From Bacillota bacterium (GTDB taxonomy: Bacteria; Bacillota; Clostridia; Acetivibrionales; DTU013): 64,000 bases of DNA. The DNA is taken from assembly GCA_023426125.1 (NCBI GenBank), contig JAFABI010000087.1, positions 168,047-232,046 of the forward strand, read 5' to 3'. Of the stretch, positions 51,281 to 59,916 are shown in pieces. Under the pieces are notes generated by a model. It was not told the origin of the DNA, did not search any database, and saw only the letters and a list, made by a program, of their open reading frames with translations. Positions within the stretch are counted from its first letter, which is position 1. Each line of letters starts with the position of its first letter. Made by a program: the position numbers and the translations under genes.

Positions 51281-52321
51281 TTAAACAGGCATAACTGAAG
51301 CAAAATCATCAAGAAGCGGCTGGATGGACTTTTCGAAAGCTGCCATTTCTACGATCCTTTGCATGTATTTGTCCTCGGACCAGTCCTTATCACGCCGGTA
51401 ATAATATTTGTTGACTGCTCCGATAAACAGGTGTGGAAACATAAGGTCCAGCTTTACCACCTGCCATTGGGAAGCGGTAAGGGGATTAACCTCCTGATAC
51501 CGGGCCAGTATGGTGCGAGTCAGGTCCCTGTCCCATTTGCCCGCCTTTTTCATGACCTTGTTCAGCAGCTTCCTTATATCCCTTGCCGGTATGTCTACTG
51601 TAATTGAGTCGGTGTCCAGCACGTAAAGCCGATTGGATCTGGTAATAATGAGATTTCCTGCTGCAAAATCCTGATGGCAAAGACTCCCCGTACTGCCGGC
51701 TTTTTTTACCCAGGCCTTATAATCCTGCCCTCTTAGACCTTCGACAGCAATCTGCGCCCTTTGGTAATACTGTGGGAATTCCCTGGTGATAACCTCTCCG
51801 GTTTTATTGGTACCTCGATTGAGCAGTTCTTTCTTGTAAAAGCTGTTAACATCCTCGATTTGCTCTGAATAATCCTCTACCCACAAACCGAGATGATATT
51901 TGGGTTTTGTGCCAGGAGCAGGAAAAAAGCCTGCGGAAGCCTTGTGAAATTGAGCAAGTCCCGAAACTACAAGATTTAATTCGCCAGGGGAGGTGTAGGC
52001 GGGATTTCGGCCCTCGATTGCTTCAGTCAATACATAGCAGACACCGCCGATATTGACATAATCCTTACCGTCTTTAGTCCTTAAAACGGCAGGCAAATTG
52101 ACGCCGTTGGAAGACAGATGTCTTACTGCGTCAAGGATGAATTTCAGAGTTTCCTCCGAATTGGAAATCTTTTTGAGGATAAACATGCCCTCCCTGGTTT
52201 TTATCCACCAGACGCCTTTTTTATCCTTATAGGATTCGTTTCTTATTTCCAGCACACTGACCGGATAGTTCCTCAAAACGATATCCAGCGGCTCACTGCT
52301 TGCGGTTGACAAAGTCGGCAC
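51281..52321 (-). CDS. cotS: CotS-family spore coat protein 1 (kinase-like fold)
   Basis: 346 aa paralogue of the next gene: LCHQDFAAGNLIITR and DTDSITVDIPARDIRKLLN. First gene of the operon, 23 bp before the second copy. Sporulation-specific expression is expected; repeat A occupies the upstream region and no sigma-E/K box could be fixed. Confidence 0.88.
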   Translation of the reverse strand: MPTLSTASSEPLDIVLRNYPVSVLEIRNESYKDKKGVWWIKTREGMFILKKISNSEETLKFILDAVRHLSSNGVNLPAVLRTKDGKDYVNIGGVCYVLTEAIEGRNPAYTSPGELNLVVSGLAQFHKASAGFFPAPGTKPKYHLGLWVEDYSEQIEDVNSFYKKELLNRGTNKTGEVITREFPQYYQRAQIAVEGLRGQDYKAWVKKAGSTGSLCHQDFAAGNLIITRSNRLYVLDTDSITVDIPARDIRKLLNKVMKKAGKWDRDLTRTILARYQEVNPLTASQWQVVKLDLMFPHLFIGAVNKYYYRRDKDWSEDKYMQRIVEMAAFEKSIQPLLDDFASVMPV

Positions 52322-52341
52322 TCCCTTCCTTCATTGTTCGA

Positions 52342-52440
52342 TACTACAGCGAAAATTATTAATTGACTTTTCTGAAATAACACATTGAACCTTCGCGATT
52401 ATTTCAGAAGGTGATATAAAATGCGCTTTTCGCTGTAGTA
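52342..52440. repeat. Palindromic repeat A, 99 bp
   Basis: TACTACAGCGAAAA and TTTTCGCTGTAGTA termini, inner arm TTTTCTGAAATAA/TTATTTCAGAA. Clean, well-bounded copy between two minus-strand genes. Confidence 0.85.
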
Positions 52441-52477
52441 CCGGGGTAAGTACATCCCCCTAGATATGGGATGGTAT

Positions 52478-52711
52478 TCAGTCATCAAGGTCTATTTCTA
52501 CATTGGTCTTTTCCCATGTTACCTTGAATGTAACTGAACCGCCTTCTTCATCTTCATCGTATTTTACTTTGTAATCCAGATCTGCGTCTGAAGGCAGGCT
52601 AACGGACTTTCCCTCAACGACCAGCCTACCTGAAAACAGTTCAGGTATTGCTTTTTTGACGAATTCTCCGAATTCACCTCTTGTTCCGAGATATGATTCC
52701 TGGTATTTCAT
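52478..52711 (-). CDS. Small acidic protein, possibly amphi-Trp-like
   Basis: 77 aa with alternating beta pattern: GRLVVEGKSVSLP, DLDYKVKYDEDEEGG, TFKVTWEK. It resembles the amphi-Trp small domain by pattern only. AAGGGGTG precedes the ATG on the minus strand. Function unknown. Confidence 0.6.
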   Translation of the reverse strand: MKYQESYLGTRGEFGEFVKKAIPELFSGRLVVEGKSVSLPSDADLDYKVKYDEDEEGGSVTFKVTWEKTNVEIDLDD

Positions 52712-52818
52712 GCTTTGACACCCCTTTTCATATAATTTATATCTTTTACATAATATTTATGAGAAGGTATAAGTGTTACAAGGTAAGCATTATTTAACCA
52801 AGATAGGACAATCCGTTT

Positions 52819-53589
52819 TTACTTAAGTTCGCTGAAGCCTTTGAGCTTCTGTATGCTTCTTGGAACCGCATCCTTTGAATTGCCCCAGGGGGCGTCGTTG
52901 TTGCGGTAGTCAAACTTTTTGGTGAACCAGTTTACTTCCTCCTGTACCCGCACCAGGTTTTCCATTTGCATGGCAACCAGGATTTCCGTAAATTCTTCCA
53001 CCTCCGCTGCTTTCAGATATTTTTCCGATGACTCCAGCAATTGTTTGAAGTGCTTCAGGCAAAAGCCCTTTTTACTTTGAAAGACTCTCCTGAAATCCTC
53101 CTCCCTGGACCATAGGTAATAGATGACATCCAGATAGCGCTCCATCGTGCAGTTCAGCTTGTCACAGATGGAACAGCTGCATTCCAGAGCCTTCAGCAGT
53201 TGGAGCATTTTGACCTTATCATTTGCAGCCGACGGATTGGAGGTCTTTCCCTGGAACAGCTTCGAAAGAGCATTTCCCGGCTTTGCTTTTGCTCCCGGAT
53301 TCCTTGGAGAATAAGCCTTCTTCAGTCGGCTGATCTGTTCCTGCATGTGGGTATCGATCATTAGACCCAGACCCAGCCGGTTTTCCTGTTTGTTGTAGAG
53401 CTGCTCGAAATGCCGCCTGCAAAACCCCTTTTCGTTGGTATCTATCCTGCAGTCAGGCTCCATCAGCGACGGGCCGAGAAAATAGTTGATATACTCGTCT
53501 TCCAATCTCTTTTCCAGAAGACACACGGGACATTCACATTCTTCGCCAAATACCTCCGTTACCGGGATGGTATATATTTTTTCTTTCAT
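52819..53589 (-). CDS. DUF6062-type Cys-rich protein
   Basis: 256 aa from the ATG at 53589 (AAAGGAAATGAT upstream). Two similar halves: CECPVCLLEKRLEDEYINYFLG...KGFCRRHFEQL and CSCSICDKLN...KKGFCLKHFKQLLE, each with CxxC plus C-x-x-H, so two zinc or metal sites are likely. The pattern is that of clostridial DUF6062. Function unknown. A longer frame reads into repeat A. Confidence 0.78.
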   Translation of the reverse strand: MKEKIYTIPVTEVFGEECECPVCLLEKRLEDEYINYFLGPSLMEPDCRIDTNEKGFCRRHFEQLYNKQENRLGLGLMIDTHMQEQISRLKKAYSPRNPGAKAKPGNALSKLFQGKTSNPSAANDKVKMLQLLKALECSCSICDKLNCTMERYLDVIYYLWSREEDFRRVFQSKKGFCLKHFKQLLESSEKYLKAAEVEEFTEILVAMQMENLVRVQEEVNWFTKKFDYRNNDAPWGNSKDAVPRSIQKLKGFSELK

Positions 53590-53604
53590 ATCATTTCCTT
53601 TCAC

Positions 53605-53668
53605 TGTAACTACAACGAAAAAATCCGTCAAAAGGTGTTTTTAAAATGCATTTTTCGCTGTCATGTTG
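53605..53668. repeat. Degenerate repeat A
   Basis: CTACAACGAAAAA and TTTTTCGCTGTCATG flank 40 bp; partial match to A termini. Confidence 0.45.
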
Positions 53669-53774
53669 TATAATATTTTTATTATAACATTATAACGAGG
53701 CAATAAAAATACCCCGCCTCTATAGATGGCGGATACCGAACTGGTTTTCAGGCGGGTGAGCATATCTCCCGCCT

Positions 53775-53860
53775 GGGATGCATGGGCGGGCAGCAAGCTT
53801 TAGCTTGCGACCAGCCCGGGATGCATGGGCGAGCAGCAAGCTTTAGCTTGCGACCAGCCT
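53775..53860 (+). repeat. Repeat family E, two tandem 43-bp units
   Basis: Units 53775-53817 and 53818-53860, each GGGATGCATGGGCG, a GCAAGCTTTAGCTTGC hairpin and GACCAGCC. A 13-bp palindrome pair AAGGAAATTTGTC/GACAAATTTCCTT follows at 53881-53913. This explains the minus-strand ORF seen over the region. Confidence 0.88.
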
Positions 53861-53973
53861 CGTTAAAACTCCGCTGCGGTAAGGAAATTTGTCTATAACC
53901 GACAAATTTCCTTTGAATTAGGTCGTTATAGTTAAGGGATATATAGATAAACAAAAATATACGGAGATTGAAA

Positions 53974-54858
53974 ATGCTCTATAGAGGACTGGAAATAGAA
54001 GAAGGACCAGACTATGTGCAAATAAGCGGGGTAAAGGATTTTGACGCCGTCCACACCTTTGAATGCGGCCAATGCTTCCGCTGGGTCAGGGAGATGGATG
54101 GGAGCTACACCGGAGTTGTAAAAAACCGGGTAGGGAATGTAAAATTCCAGGACGGCTTATTGACAATAGGCAACTCCGGCATGAAGGACTTTCAGGACAT
54201 ATGGTACGACTATCTGGACCTTGGGAGGGACTATTCCGCTATAAAAAAGGCGCTGGCGAAGGATGAAATCATGGAAAAAGCCGTTGCTTTCGGATATGGT
54301 ATCCGACTGCTCCGGCAAAATATCTGGGAAGCATTGATTTCCTTTATCATTTCCTCCAATAACAGAATACCCAGGATCATGAAGGTGGTTGCAGCCCTAT
54401 CCCACAGTTATGGAGAACAGCTTTCCGCCGGTGGTAAAAGCTATTATGCCTTTCCTGCTGCGGACAGGCTGAAGAGCGCGTGCCTTGAGGAGTTGGAGGT
54501 CTGCAAGGGGGGCTATAGATGCAAGTATATCCTGAATACGGCGGAAAAGGTCGTCAAGGGCGCTGTAGAACTGGACAAGCTGGGCGAATTGGATGCGGAT
54601 AATGCCAGAGAGCTTCTTACCGGACTGCCGGGGGTCGGAAACAAGGTGGCTGACTGCATCCTGCTTTACAGCGGAACAAAATATGACGTATTTCCTACCG
54701 ATGTCTGGGTCAAACGTGTGATGGAGGAATTATACCTGAAACGTGAAGCATCCTTTAAGGAAATACAGGCCTTTGCCCGGGAATATTTCGGCCCTCTGGC
54801 AGGATTTGCCCAGCAATATCTGTTTTACTATGCAAGGGAAAACAGGATAGGCGTCTGA
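53974..54858 (+). CDS. ogg: 8-oxoguanine DNA glycosylase (OGG1 family)
   Basis: 294 aa base-excision repair enzyme. N-terminal OGG_N domain with FECGQCFRW, helix-hairpin-helix GLPGVGNKVADC with the catalytic Lys near residue 227, and Asp in FPTDVWVK near 246. Removes 8-oxoguanine opposite C and nicks by beta-elimination. The ATG at 53974 has GGAG seven bases upstream; the TTG at 53968 is less likely. Confidence 0.93.
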   Translation: MLYRGLEIEEGPDYVQISGVKDFDAVHTFECGQCFRWVREMDGSYTGVVKNRVGNVKFQDGLLTIGNSGMKDFQDIWYDYLDLGRDYSAIKKALAKDEIMEKAVAFGYGIRLLRQNIWEALISFIISSNNRIPRIMKVVAALSHSYGEQLSAGGKSYYAFPAADRLKSACLEELEVCKGGYRCKYILNTAEKVVKGAVELDKLGELDADNARELLTGLPGVGNKVADCILLYSGTKYDVFPTDVWVKRVMEELYLKREASFKEIQAFAREYFGPLAGFAQQYLFYYARENRIGV

Positions 54859-54931
54859 GTGTATTTAAACCTGCAAGCACCGCTTTGATGGCTTTATGAG
54901 CGTTCATGCACAAGGATGCGATGGTAATTTT

Positions 54932-54960
54932 TTCACAAAACCGGTTATCTTCAATATTAT
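54932..54960 (+). promoter_or_regulatory. Promoter of the DUF3343 gene
   Basis: TTCACA (54932-54937), 17-bp spacer, TATTAT (54955-54960), just before the ribosome site. Confidence 0.55.
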
Positions 54961-54978
54961 ATAGTGAGGTGAAGTGGA

Positions 54979-55242
54979 ATGTTTGGTATCGCAATTGTTG
55001 ATTCGGGAAATATTGCAATGAATTTGTGCAGGCTGCTGGAAAAGAAGGGGTATGTTTTTGAGGTGGTATCCACTCCGTGCCAGATTGCAACAAGCGGCTG
55101 TGGTTATTGCCTGAGATTTCCGATGGAATTCATGAATCTGGTGATTGAAGAAGGGAATGCTAATAATATAAAAATCCGGGAGATTTACAAGGTCGTCCTG
55201 CTCGGTATGAAAAACAGATATGAAAAGGTGTGGATCAATTAG
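54979..55242 (+). CDS. DUF3343 protein
   Basis: 87 aa. DUF3343 pattern: FGIAIVDSGNIAMNLCRLLEKKGYVFEVVSTPCQIATSGCGYCLRF. Cysteines in STPC and GCGYC are typical; relatives are proposed sulfur or selenium carriers. GAGGTGAAG precedes the ATG. Confidence 0.82.
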   Translation: MFGIAIVDSGNIAMNLCRLLEKKGYVFEVVSTPCQIATSGCGYCLRFPMEFMNLVIEEGNANNIKIREIYKVVLLGMKNRYEKVWIN

Positions 55243-55425
55243 ATTAACGGAGGTTGAAGGAATAAGACCTCGTTTAGCAGCTTTAAATGTGTTTAGGGTG
55301 CTTTGTTAATAAAATTAAGCGGTGATATAATTGAAATGTAAACGGTACGGGAACTTCTAAACCGCATGTTACGCGCGTTTGAGGGTTCTTGTGAAAACGG
55401 CGTACAGCCTGGAATGCTCGGATAA

Positions 55426-55596
55426 ACCTATTATTTTGAACCTACATCGTGTAAAAGGGAGTCTGGCGTTTGAAAGCAGATATCAGGCCTCAAGTTAATA
55501 CCGACATACGGCGCGAACGTATGCAACGGCGGAGGAAGATTGAAACTTTTAGCAGGACACCCACCTGGCCCAAGGCTAGGTGTCAAAATATGGGGG
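55426..55596 (+). ncRNA. ssrS: 6S RNA candidate (ssrS)
   Basis: In the 465-bp gap after DUF3343. A closing stem pairs ATTTTGA-ACCT (55433-55443) with AGGT-G-TCAAAAT (55577-55589). The 3' part has GGACACCCACCT...AGGTGTC, as remembered in 6S RNAs, and an apical hairpin CATACG/CGTATG lies inside. The length of about 170 nt fits. Boundaries are estimates, and the assignment depends on remembered motifs and hand folding. Confidence 0.6.
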
Positions 55597-55621
55597 AACG
55601 GCATTTTCGGGTTTATAATGT

Positions 55622-55686
55622 AAAGGGACACACCCTCTGAATCACGGGTTCACCGGATAGAAGGAGGGAATGTCCCTTTTTATTTC
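55622..55686. terminator. Long terminator hairpin, both directions
   Basis: AAAGGGACA...TGTCCCTTTTT with an inner CCCTC/GAGGG pair. It serves the minus-strand propeller gene and the upstream RNA. Confidence 0.7.
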
Positions 55687-55706
55687 CCCCCGCATTTTTC
55701 CCGGCT

Positions 55707-57026
55707 TTACCTGGCGTCTTCCAGGTCGGTATCCATCCTGGCTCTGATTTCCTTCAACTCCAAGGCGATTTCTTCCAATTTTGCACTCAGCAGCCTTATA
55801 CGGCTTGAATCCGACTCATACGCATCCATTTTAACAGCATATTTGACAATATCCTTTTCCAGTTCCTTTTGCTTGTTGCCGTACTTGTTCAAGTCGTCTC
55901 TAAGGTTGATCTCGGCGTCTTTCAAATCCTCCAGCCCTCCCTTTAAAAGCTTAAGACTGTCCAGGATAAGGGTCCTCAATTCCTCTACCGAAAGGTTTTC
56001 GCCATTATCCGAAGGCAGCTGGTAAAAAGCCAGCTTTAATCCGCCGGCCAGGCTTCCGGGTATATCCCGGATCGCTATTTTATCCGTTTCATAAGGATTA
56101 TTGGACTTGTAGGACATGCACAACAATTTATGGGTTGTGGGGAAGCTGTACCTTAGAGGCTTTTCCCAGACATTTCCCGATTGGGTTCCCAGGCAATAGT
56201 AAATTGTATCATCTCTGACCCAATAAATGATTACATTGTCATTTACCCAGAAGATGGAAGAGTTATCGAAGGAATGCACGGAAGTATGGATGACCGCTTC
56301 ATTTGACCATATATTCTTTTCAGGTATTTTTTGTTGATAAACCAGTTCAAACTGTTTGCCGGTCTTTCTCTGGTAACACAGATGCATGATGTCGCTGCTG
56401 TCGGTGATCATCCTTGGGAATTCGCAGTCGCCGTCGTACTTGGTTACCGGTGTGAATTCATTCCAGAGCTTTTTTTGCATATTATACTTTTTGTAGCCCA
56501 GCTGCAAATGTCTTCCGTCAGTAGATTGGTAAAAGGCATAAATGTTCTGGCTTTTATCGGTATGGACCGAACACGGACAGATACTGTCCGTTACATAATC
56601 AATAACCTTGGGATTGCTTATCTTTTCTTCGCTTAAGACCTGATATGCAAAGATCGGAGAGCTTTCCTGACGCAAGACATAAAAAAAGTAAATGCCGTTC
56701 TTGAAGGGTACAAGGTAAAGATGCTTGTTATAAGCGGTAGGCGCTTTGCTGTTTAAAACCGGCACAGTATTGACGGAATCCTTGTCCATAAGGGAATAAT
56801 TGATGTTGCCCAGATTGTCCTGAAACACGATGTGAAACCGGTCGTTTATGTCCATTTCAACGAAGAAGGACTGAAAGGCATTTTTATGCAAGGAAACCGG
56901 GTTTGTCCAGATATTACGCTTTGTCAGCGTATTGTAGCACAAACCGTATTTATAATCGTGAAAAAAGCTCCAGATATCGCCGTTTGACTTCTTGAAGATG
57001 AATTGTTTATTGCCGATGCTATACAT
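55707..57026 (-). CDS. Beta-propeller-like protein with C-terminal coiled coil
   Basis: 439 aa from the ATG at 57026 (GGAG eight bases upstream; an earlier ATG at 57059 lacks a site). Residues about 1-330 contain repeated W/Y-rich beta blades (NGDIWSFF, DRFHIVFQDNLGNINY, QNIYAFYQSTDGRHL, DIMHLCYQRKTG), like sialidase-type propellers. The last about 90 residues are a coiled coil. No signal peptide. Unknown; possibly a spore or cell-surface structural protein. Confidence 0.7.
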   Translation of the reverse strand: MYSIGNKQFIFKKSNGDIWSFFHDYKYGLCYNTLTKRNIWTNPVSLHKNAFQSFFVEMDINDRFHIVFQDNLGNINYSLMDKDSVNTVPVLNSKAPTAYNKHLYLVPFKNGIYFFYVLRQESSPIFAYQVLSEEKISNPKVIDYVTDSICPCSVHTDKSQNIYAFYQSTDGRHLQLGYKKYNMQKKLWNEFTPVTKYDGDCEFPRMITDSSDIMHLCYQRKTGKQFELVYQQKIPEKNIWSNEAVIHTSVHSFDNSSIFWVNDNVIIYWVRDDTIYYCLGTQSGNVWEKPLRYSFPTTHKLLCMSYKSNNPYETDKIAIRDIPGSLAGGLKLAFYQLPSDNGENLSVEELRTLILDSLKLLKGGLEDLKDAEINLRDDLNKYGNKQKELEKDIVKYAVKMDAYESDSSRIRLLSAKLEEIALELKEIRARMDTDLEDAR

Positions 57027-57200
57027 AAACCCCACTCCATTTTTTATTTTTCCATCCATTTAAATATATGAAAAGATTTGATCGCCTATTACGTCCTAAG
57101 CGAAATCAATAATTTATCACAAAATATTAAGTCAAACATATTATGAAAATGAGAGGGAATTCAAAGTAAATATAGCTTAATAATGAAGGGGGATTTAAAT

Positions 57201-58118
57201 ATGAGCTATAATCACGGCAAAGTGCTTCCCGGTGAAATTTGTGAAAAGGATATGAGCAAGATAAAGGAAGCAGTTTGTATACAGGTGGAAAAAATCTATG
57301 ATTCCTGCAAGGAAAAAGATTGTATTGAAGATGCAAGAGTTTTATTCAAAGATCCCGAAAAAATACAATGGATAATAAGACACGCAATCAATGTAAAGGT
57401 TAGAAGAGCCGAAGTGGTAAAAGTATTTTCCGATGTTGAATCCGTACCGTTCAAAAGAGGTTTTTACACCGTAGACGTCAAGTTCTTTATCAAGGTTACA
57501 CTGGACTTTTTCGTCACAAGGCACAACGGCGGTGTGAAGGTAATTACGGTTCCCGGTCTGGTTACTTTTGACAAGAAGGTGATACTTTTTGGTTCCGAGG
57601 GCAATGTAAAGATCTTCAAATCACACTTTGTGGAACATGGAATCGACCTGCCCATAAACAATTGCCTGCAGCAGGATAATCTTCCTATTTCCAAGGTGGA
57701 AGTTGCCGAGCCCATCGCCCTGAACGCAAGGATCCTGGATATTATCGACAAGTGCTGCGATGACGGGTGCGATAACCATGTACCAAGAAGCGTAAGTGAG
57801 GTACTTGAAGATGTTGACATCGATGAGAGTGAATTCCTTGGCGCTGCAAATGATGAAAGGCAGATTCTGGATCGTAGGATCGTAGTGGCAACCATAGGGC
57901 TGTTCTCCATCATCAAGCTGGCAAGATATGTACAGCTTTTGATACCGGCATTTGATTTCTGCGTACCAAACAAGAAGTGCATCGCTTCAACGGATGAAGA
58001 TCCGTGTGAACTGTTCGAAACTATCGAATTCCCGACGGATGAGTTCTTTCCGCCTCAAAAATTTGAATTCCCTGGGGCTATCGAGCAGGAAAGAGACTTG
58101 CTGAAGGAAGAAGGGTAG
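57201..58118 (+). CDS. Conserved clostridial protein of unknown function
   Basis: 305 aa from the ATG at 57201 (AAGGGGG seven bases upstream). No membrane segment. Central region FYTVDVKFFIKVTLDFF, then VITVPGLVTFDKKVILFGSEGNVKIF, with several Cys (CCDDGCDNH, FDFCVPNKKC). The pattern recalls other clostridial proteins but no domain name can be given. Divergent from the propeller gene, so the two may belong together. Confidence 0.7.
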   Translation: MSYNHGKVLPGEICEKDMSKIKEAVCIQVEKIYDSCKEKDCIEDARVLFKDPEKIQWIIRHAINVKVRRAEVVKVFSDVESVPFKRGFYTVDVKFFIKVTLDFFVTRHNGGVKVITVPGLVTFDKKVILFGSEGNVKIFKSHFVEHGIDLPINNCLQQDNLPISKVEVAEPIALNARILDIIDKCCDDGCDNHVPRSVSEVLEDVDIDESEFLGAANDERQILDRRIVVATIGLFSIIKLARYVQLLIPAFDFCVPNKKCIASTDEDPCELFETIEFPTDEFFPPQKFEFPGAIEQERDLLKEEG

Positions 58119-58191
58119 GGCATTGACAGCGAAAGCTTAAGGACAATACATAAAGGGATGGCGGGGCCATCCCTTTATCATTACTGCAGTC

Positions 58192-58560
58192 TTACATGGC
58201 TCTTCCCGGGATGATCAAATCAACCAGACCATACACCAGCGCTCCCAGGATAGCGCCAAAGAAGGTTATATCATATCCGGGCACGATAAACTTAATTACA
58301 TAAAGGATAATAGCGGCAACGATGAATCCGGATATGCCTCTGCCAAACGGGGTGGCATCGACCCCCAGCAGCTTTTGCGCCAGATAGTCCAGTGCCGCAA
58401 GCACTACCGCCGCCAAAAGAAGCGACCAGAGGCTTCTTATTGCGAAGCCAGGCGTCAATGCCTGTGCAACAATCAGAACGACTGCGCCGACAATCAATCT
58501 GATAATGAAATGTGATATGCTAAAATGTTGGGTTCTTACGTTTTCGTTCGACTCGGCCAA
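58192..58560 (-). CDS. Phage holin 4-like small membrane protein (PF04020 type)
   Basis: 122 aa with four hydrophobic segments: FIIRLIVGAVVLIVAQALTP, LWSLLLAAVVLAALDYL, GISGFIVAAIILYVIKFIVP and FGAILGALVYGLVDLIIP. Matches the small YvlD/holin-4 family, membrane proteins of unknown role in most bacteria. TTG 58560 follows AAGGAAGTGAT; the ATG at 58644 has none. Confidence 0.75.
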   Translation of the reverse strand: MAESNENVRTQHFSISHFIIRLIVGAVVLIVAQALTPGFAIRSLWSLLLAAVVLAALDYLAQKLLGVDATPFGRGISGFIVAAIILYVIKFIVPGYDITFFGAILGALVYGLVDLIIPGRAM

Positions 58561-58720
58561 GTTATCACTTCCTTTCAAATGAACCGCAAATTTTTTAAGA
58601 CAGATAATTCTGCTTATTAGTATTATTAAAATATCGGCATTCATTTATACGGCGCCGTGCTTCGCAGTATTTGCCATAAAACCGGATTTAAGCGGCGGGA
58701 GAATAGAAAAATTGAAATAG

Positions 58721-58749
58721 TTTACTTTTGATTTATTATTTGATAAAAT
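58721..58749 (+). promoter_or_regulatory. Promoter of the cysE-cysS T-box transcript
   Basis: TTTACT (58721-58726), 17-bp spacer, TAAAAT (58744-58749). Confidence 0.6.
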
Positions 58750-58759
58750 TGAAAATAAA

Positions 58760-59042
58760 TTTATATGAAACGATGATCGGGTAGAGTAATCCGTAAAATT
58801 CCCCAAAGAGAGGAACTGTCACCGGCTGAAAGCAGTTCTGTGCGGAATGCGGATGAAGTGCACCTGTGAGTTTAAGGTCTGAAACCGAGGCGTTTTTGAG
58901 GGTATTGAAACGCTGGAGAATAGGAGCTTACGGAGACGCACCGTTATGCGGAATAAGACGGATATTGGGTTGTAGAACAATATCCAATTAGAGTGGAACC
59001 GCGCTAACTTCGCCTCTATAACCGGAGGGGGAGTTTTTTTTG
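58760..59042 (+). promoter_or_regulatory. Cysteine T-box riboswitch
   Basis: T-box sequence AGAGTGGAACCGCG at 58990-59003; Stem I with GAGAGGAACTG and a likely specifier TGC (58859-58861) in GAAGTGCACC, the Cys codon. A terminator follows: CTTCGCCTC...GGAGGGGGAG then eight T (59027-59041). Uncharged tRNA-Cys should allow read-through into cysE-cysS. Confidence 0.92.
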
Positions 59043-59049
59043 TTTCTAA

Positions 59050-59162
59050 TACTACAGCGGCACATTGTATTTTATCCTTCCGGAAGTATCGCGTTGAAGC
59101 GGTTGCGATGTTCCCGGAAGGCACATAAATGCCTGTAAGATAATGTTTGATTTGCTGTAGTA
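59050..59162. repeat. Palindromic repeat A between T-box and cysE
   Basis: TACTACAGCG and GCTGTAGTA ends, inner arm CCTTCCGGAAGTATCGCG/GCGATGTTCCCGGAAGG. It forms a transcribed hairpin in the leader. Confidence 0.8.
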
Positions 59163-59203
59163 CTAAAAAATAATGGTAATAATAACACAGAGAGGTTTTT
59201 GAT

Positions 59204-59893
59204 ATGTTTAAAGGGCTTCTGCGGGATGCTAAATCCATAGCGAAAAGAGACCCGGCGGCAAAGAATGTGCTGGAGGTAATCCTGCTCTATCCGGGCTTCC
59301 ATGCACTGTTTTTTCACCGTATGGCGCATTGGTTTTACAAAAGACGGCTGTTTTTCATCGCTCGTTTTGTGTCACAATGGGGCAGGTTTGCCACCGGCGT
59401 AGAAATACACCCCGGTGCGGTCATAGGAAGCGGTTTGTTCATCGACCACGGGATGGGCATCGTAATCGGTGAAACAGCGGAGATCGGCAATAATTGTACC
59501 ATTTACCACCAGGTTACATTGGGGGGGACGGGAAAAGATAAAGGGAAAAGGCATCCTACGATAGGGGATAATGTATTGATAGGTGCCGGCGCCAAGCTAT
59601 TGGGGCCGATCAAGGTGGGTGACAACGCTATGATCGGAGCAGGATCGGTTGTGGTTGAAGAAGTGGAGCCTGAGACTACGGTGACAGGTCCTAAGGCAAG
59701 GGCTGTCAAAAGAAACGGAAGAAAAATCATTGCTTCCATGGAACTGGATCAGATTCATATTCCCGATCCGGTTTCTCAGGAGCTTTGCAAGCTAATGGTG
59801 AGACTGGAGCATCTGGAAGCCGCTGCGGGAATAAAAGCGGTTATGGAAGAAGCTCCGGCCGTTGACTGCAATAAGAAAAGAGATAACAAATAA
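59204..59893 (+). CDS. cysE: Serine O-acetyltransferase
   Basis: 229 aa. First step of cysteine synthesis: acetyl-CoA plus serine to O-acetylserine. Left-handed beta-helix hexapeptide repeats from about 70 to 165, with the catalytic motif DHGMGIVIGETAEIG near 85 and VTLGGTGK. GAGAGG precedes the ATG. Under the cysteine T-box, with cysS. Confidence 0.95.
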   Translation: MFKGLLRDAKSIAKRDPAAKNVLEVILLYPGFHALFFHRMAHWFYKRRLFFIARFVSQWGRFATGVEIHPGAVIGSGLFIDHGMGIVIGETAEIGNNCTIYHQVTLGGTGKDKGKRHPTIGDNVLIGAGAKLLGPIKVGDNAMIGAGSVVVEEVEPETTVTGPKARAVKRNGRKIIASMELDQIHIPDPVSQELCKLMVRLEHLEAAAGIKAVMEEAPAVDCNKKRDNK

Positions 59894-59916
59894 ATACTAC
59901 AGGAGGAAGGATCGCC

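Noticed and set aside
53748..53954. 68-aa minus-strand ORF
   Set aside because: Translated from the tandem E repeats; low-complexity repeat peptide.
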